Shown here in pieces: positions 62,143 to 64,000 of a stretch of DNA of 64,000 nucleotides (position 1 is its first letter; each line of letters opens with the position of its first letter). A model generated the notes under the pieces. It made no database searches and was not told where the DNA came from. It worked only from the letters and a program-made list of their open reading frames with translations. The translations under genes were made by a program, and so were the position numbers. The DNA is from Deltaproteobacteria bacterium (GTDB lineage: Bacteria; Desulfobacterota; Syntrophia; Syntrophales; Smithellaceae). The stretch is from assembly GCA_022710585.1 (NCBI GenBank), contig JAKLGV010000001.1:124001-188000 (forward strand), given 5' to 3'.

Positions 62143-62171
62143 TTGACAGAAAATACCTTGTTTCCTATGCT
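62143..62171 (+). promoter_or_regulatory. Strong sigma70-type promoter before the MBOAT gene
   Basis: TTGACA (62143-62148), a 17-base spacer and TATGCT (62166-62171). Transcription would begin near 62178, only about 15-60 bases before the possible start codons. Confidence 0.7.
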
Positions 62172-62194
62172 GCGCGGCAAAAAAGGACGTTCTT

Positions 62195-63754
62195 ATCAAC
62201 TCGATATCTTTTAATTCCTGGCAGTATCCTTTCTTTTTGTTGCCGGTTTTGATGGCTTACTGGCTGCTGCCGCACCGGACGAGAATTTTTCTGCTCATTC
62301 TGGCCAGCTACGTATTTTACGGCATCTGGGATCCGCGATTTCCTGCCCTGCTTCTGGTACCCACCATTGTGGACTTTTTCGGAGCAAACGCCATCGACGG
62401 CAGAAGGCCGGCGTCATGGAAAATGATTCTCTCCTCAGCCCTGCCCCTGCTATGGCTGGTGATCTGCAGGGGAACCGGTCTTGCTGAGATTCCTTCCGGC
62501 GCGTTTATCGCGGCAGCATTTTTCGTTGTGCTGTTGACAATCGTCCATTCGCTGTTCTGGCTTTTGCAGGAAGAAATCAGGCGGAAAGCCTTTGTTGTTT
62601 TCAGCATTGCGACCAGTCTGACCATCCTGGGATTTTTCAAATATTTTAATTTCTTTGCGGAGTCCACCAGGAGCCTGCTCACTAACATGGGATTTCATGC
62701 CGGCTGGGTCTTGCCGCATATTATTTTACCGGTTGGAATTTCTTTCTATACGTTTCAGACGCTGGCTTACGTGATTGATGTTTACCGCAGACAGCAGAAA
62801 GCCTGCATAGACTTGCCGACCTACGCGCTATATCTTTCTTTCTTCCCCCAGATTCTCGCCGGACCGATCGGACGGGCGCCGCAGCTGATGCCGCAATGGC
62901 AGGAAAAGAAAATTTTTTCACCGGTTTATCTGCATGACGGTATCCGGCTCATTCTCATCGGCCTCTTTAAGAAGATTTTTGTCGCGGACAGCTGCGCGCT
63001 CCTGGCCAACGCCTGCTTTGACGCCAAAGAACCTCTGGGCATAGCGTGGTCAGTTTTGGGAGCGGTAGCCTTTACCTTTCAAATCTACGGTGATTTTTCC
63101 GGCTACACGGACATGGCGCGCGGCTCGGCCAAATTGTTCGGCATTGACCTGATGATCAACTTCCGCTTTCCCTATCGGGCGAAAACACCGGCGGAATTCT
63201 GGCGGCGGTGGCATATTTCGCTCTCCAGCTGGTTTCGCGATTATCTTTACATCCCGCTTGGCGGCAACCGCCTTTCTCAAAACAGAATGTTCCTGAATCT
63301 GATGATAACGATGCTGCTGGCCGGTCTCTGGCACGGGGCGGGCAATATGTTTATTGTCTGGGGCGCGTATTATGGATTATTGCTTATTTTGTACCGGGCG
63401 ATCCCCTTTCTCGATAATCTTAAAAACAAAGGCCTTTTCGCCATGATGGTAACTTTTGTTTTAACCATGCTCGGATGGGTCATTTTCAGATCCCCTGACG
63501 CGCACGGCTTTATGCAATGGATGGCGGGATTTCTGAAGATATCGTCGGAGCTGCCCTGGCCGGGGCCTGCCGTATGGCTGGTCATTCACGTTGTACCGCT
63601 TGGGCTGCTGCAATTTTTAACGCGCAAGAAAGAAGATGAAAGTGAGTTGACCCATCTTGCATGGCCGGTCAGGGGACTGGTTTATCTGCTGATCTTTCTC
63701 CTGATTGTTTCCACTTCCGCGCAGGACCAGGAATTTATTTATTTTCAATTTTGA
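62195..63754 (+). CDS. MBOAT-family membrane O-acyltransferase (AlgI-like)
   Basis: About 519 residues and ten helices. The body has YVFYGIWDPRFP, the MBOAT core HILPVGISFYTFQTLAYVIDVYR split over two helices, FWRRWHISLSSWFRDYLYIPLGG and the catalytic-His region LAGLWHGAGNMF. It moves acyl, usually acetyl, groups to extracellular polysaccharide. The first ordinary start is TTG at 62237, but the upstream codons encode FNSWQYPFFLL, the usual MBOAT N-terminus, so the protein must begin earlier; no ATG, GTG or TTG is found between the promoter and there. AAAAGGAC stands 6-7 bases before an ATC at 62195, taken as the start. Confidence 0.9.
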   Translation: MNSISFNSWQYPFFLLPVLMAYWLLPHRTRIFLLILASYVFYGIWDPRFPALLLVPTIVDFFGANAIDGRRPASWKMILSSALPLLWLVICRGTGLAEIPSGAFIAAAFFVVLLTIVHSLFWLLQEEIRRKAFVVFSIATSLTILGFFKYFNFFAESTRSLLTNMGFHAGWVLPHIILPVGISFYTFQTLAYVIDVYRRQQKACIDLPTYALYLSFFPQILAGPIGRAPQLMPQWQEKKIFSPVYLHDGIRLILIGLFKKIFVADSCALLANACFDAKEPLGIAWSVLGAVAFTFQIYGDFSGYTDMARGSAKLFGIDLMINFRFPYRAKTPAEFWRRWHISLSSWFRDYLYIPLGGNRLSQNRMFLNLMITMLLAGLWHGAGNMFIVWGAYYGLLLILYRAIPFLDNLKNKGLFAMMVTFVLTMLGWVIFRSPDAHGFMQWMAGFLKISSELPWPGPAVWLVIHVVPLGLLQFLTRKKEDESELTHLAWPVRGLVYLLIFLLIVSTSAQDQEFIYFQF

Positions 63755-64000
63755 TGAAACTGTTTACGAAATCATTTTTGCTTGTCATGGCGATGCTGCT
63801 CATCGGCGAAGCGTCCGTGAGAATTTTCTGGTCGCGCAATATGTCGGGGCGGTTTGAGTACGGCTATAATCTGACCTCGGGATTTGAGGAAGAAAAAGAC
63901 GGCAGGGTCCATCTGGTCCGTGCCGGTGGCAGACGTTTTCGCCCCCAGTCTTTCGCTATGCCCAAACCGCAAGGAGTTTTTCGCGTGTTCGTGATTGGTG
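63754..64000 (+). CDS. SGNH/GDSL-hydrolase-like partner of MBOAT, 5' part (3' end outside window)
   Basis: The first 82 residues. An N-terminal hydrophobic segment (FLLVMAMLLIGEASVRIFW) acts as signal or anchor, and the frame ends at VFRVFVIG, just where SGNH proteins in MBOAT pairs have the GDS/GGS box. The ATG overlaps the MBOAT stop (ATGA), so the two are translationally coupled. Such pairs pass acyl groups across the membrane (MBOAT) and onto the polymer (SGNH). The catalytic residues lie beyond the window. Confidence 0.7.
   Translation, partial: MKLFTKSFLLVMAMLLIGEASVRIFWSRNMSGRFEYGYNLTSGFEEEKDGRVHLVRAGGRRFRPQSFAMPKPQGVFRVFVIG

Overview
The window looks like chromosomal DNA of an anaerobic deltaproteobacterium (Desulfobacterota), probably near the Syntrophaceae (Syntrophus/Smithella). 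This is inferred from gene content, not from a marker-gene search: a tmk-holB-ricT-metG block, an xse/MEP isoprenoid operon, a GTP-type PEP carboxykinase beside pyruvate phosphate dikinase, several multi-PAS HD-GYP proteins, many B12-type radical SAM enzymes, and TPR-tailed polytopic membrane proteins. No rRNA, tRNA, CRISPR array, integrase or intact insertion sequence was seen.

Layout. 1-4 kb: the tail of a TPR protein, a five-PAS HD-GYP sensor and a DsbC-like periplasmic thiol protein. 4-8.4 kb (minus strand): tmk, holB, ricT, metG. 8.5-16.7 kb (minus): xseA, xseB, ispA, dxs, tlyA, an ispH-ubiA fusion, a lipoprotein, nfu and a small 2[4Fe-4S] ferredoxin. This joins early isoprenoid synthesis to the Fe-S and electron supply that IspH needs. 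16.9-19.1 kb (plus): a D-Ala-D-Ala-ligase-like ATP-grasp protein and a deoxyhypusine-synthase-family enzyme that keeps the lysine motif. 19-29 kb: assorted housekeeping and envelope genes (small exported protein, DUF493, exported SagB-type nitroreductase, acyl-CoA synthetase, Kef-type antiporter, GT-C/TPR protein, OmpA lipoprotein, four-PAS HD-GYP protein).

29.5-50.3 kb is a surface-glycan region. It holds the GDP-D-glycero-D-manno-heptose genes (gmhA, hddA and a fused hddC-gmhB), an NAD-dependent epimerase, an FAD-dependent mutase-like oxidoreductase, glycosyltransferases, methyltransferases, five polytopic GT-C-like proteins and four radical SAM enzymes, three of them of the B12-binding type. 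50.6-55.4 kb is the PEP node (pckG, ppdK). 55.6-64 kb is a second polysaccharide or lipid modification region: a DPM1-like glycosyltransferase, a YdcF-family protein, an NTase-like/P-loop kinase fusion, a beta-propeller phytase lipoprotein, an aminoglycoside-phosphotransferase-like kinase, a zinc-ribbon methyltransferase, and an MBOAT acyltransferase followed by the start of an SGNH-type partner.

The most notable points are the IspH-UbiA fusion, the bacterial DHS-family enzyme beside an ATP-grasp ligase, the HddC-GmhB fusion, the NTase/P-loop kinase/APH/phytase neighbourhood, two genes whose coding sequence extends upstream of any ATG/GTG/TTG start, and dispersed palindromic repeats around a TGTCATTTCGA...AGAAATCTT core.
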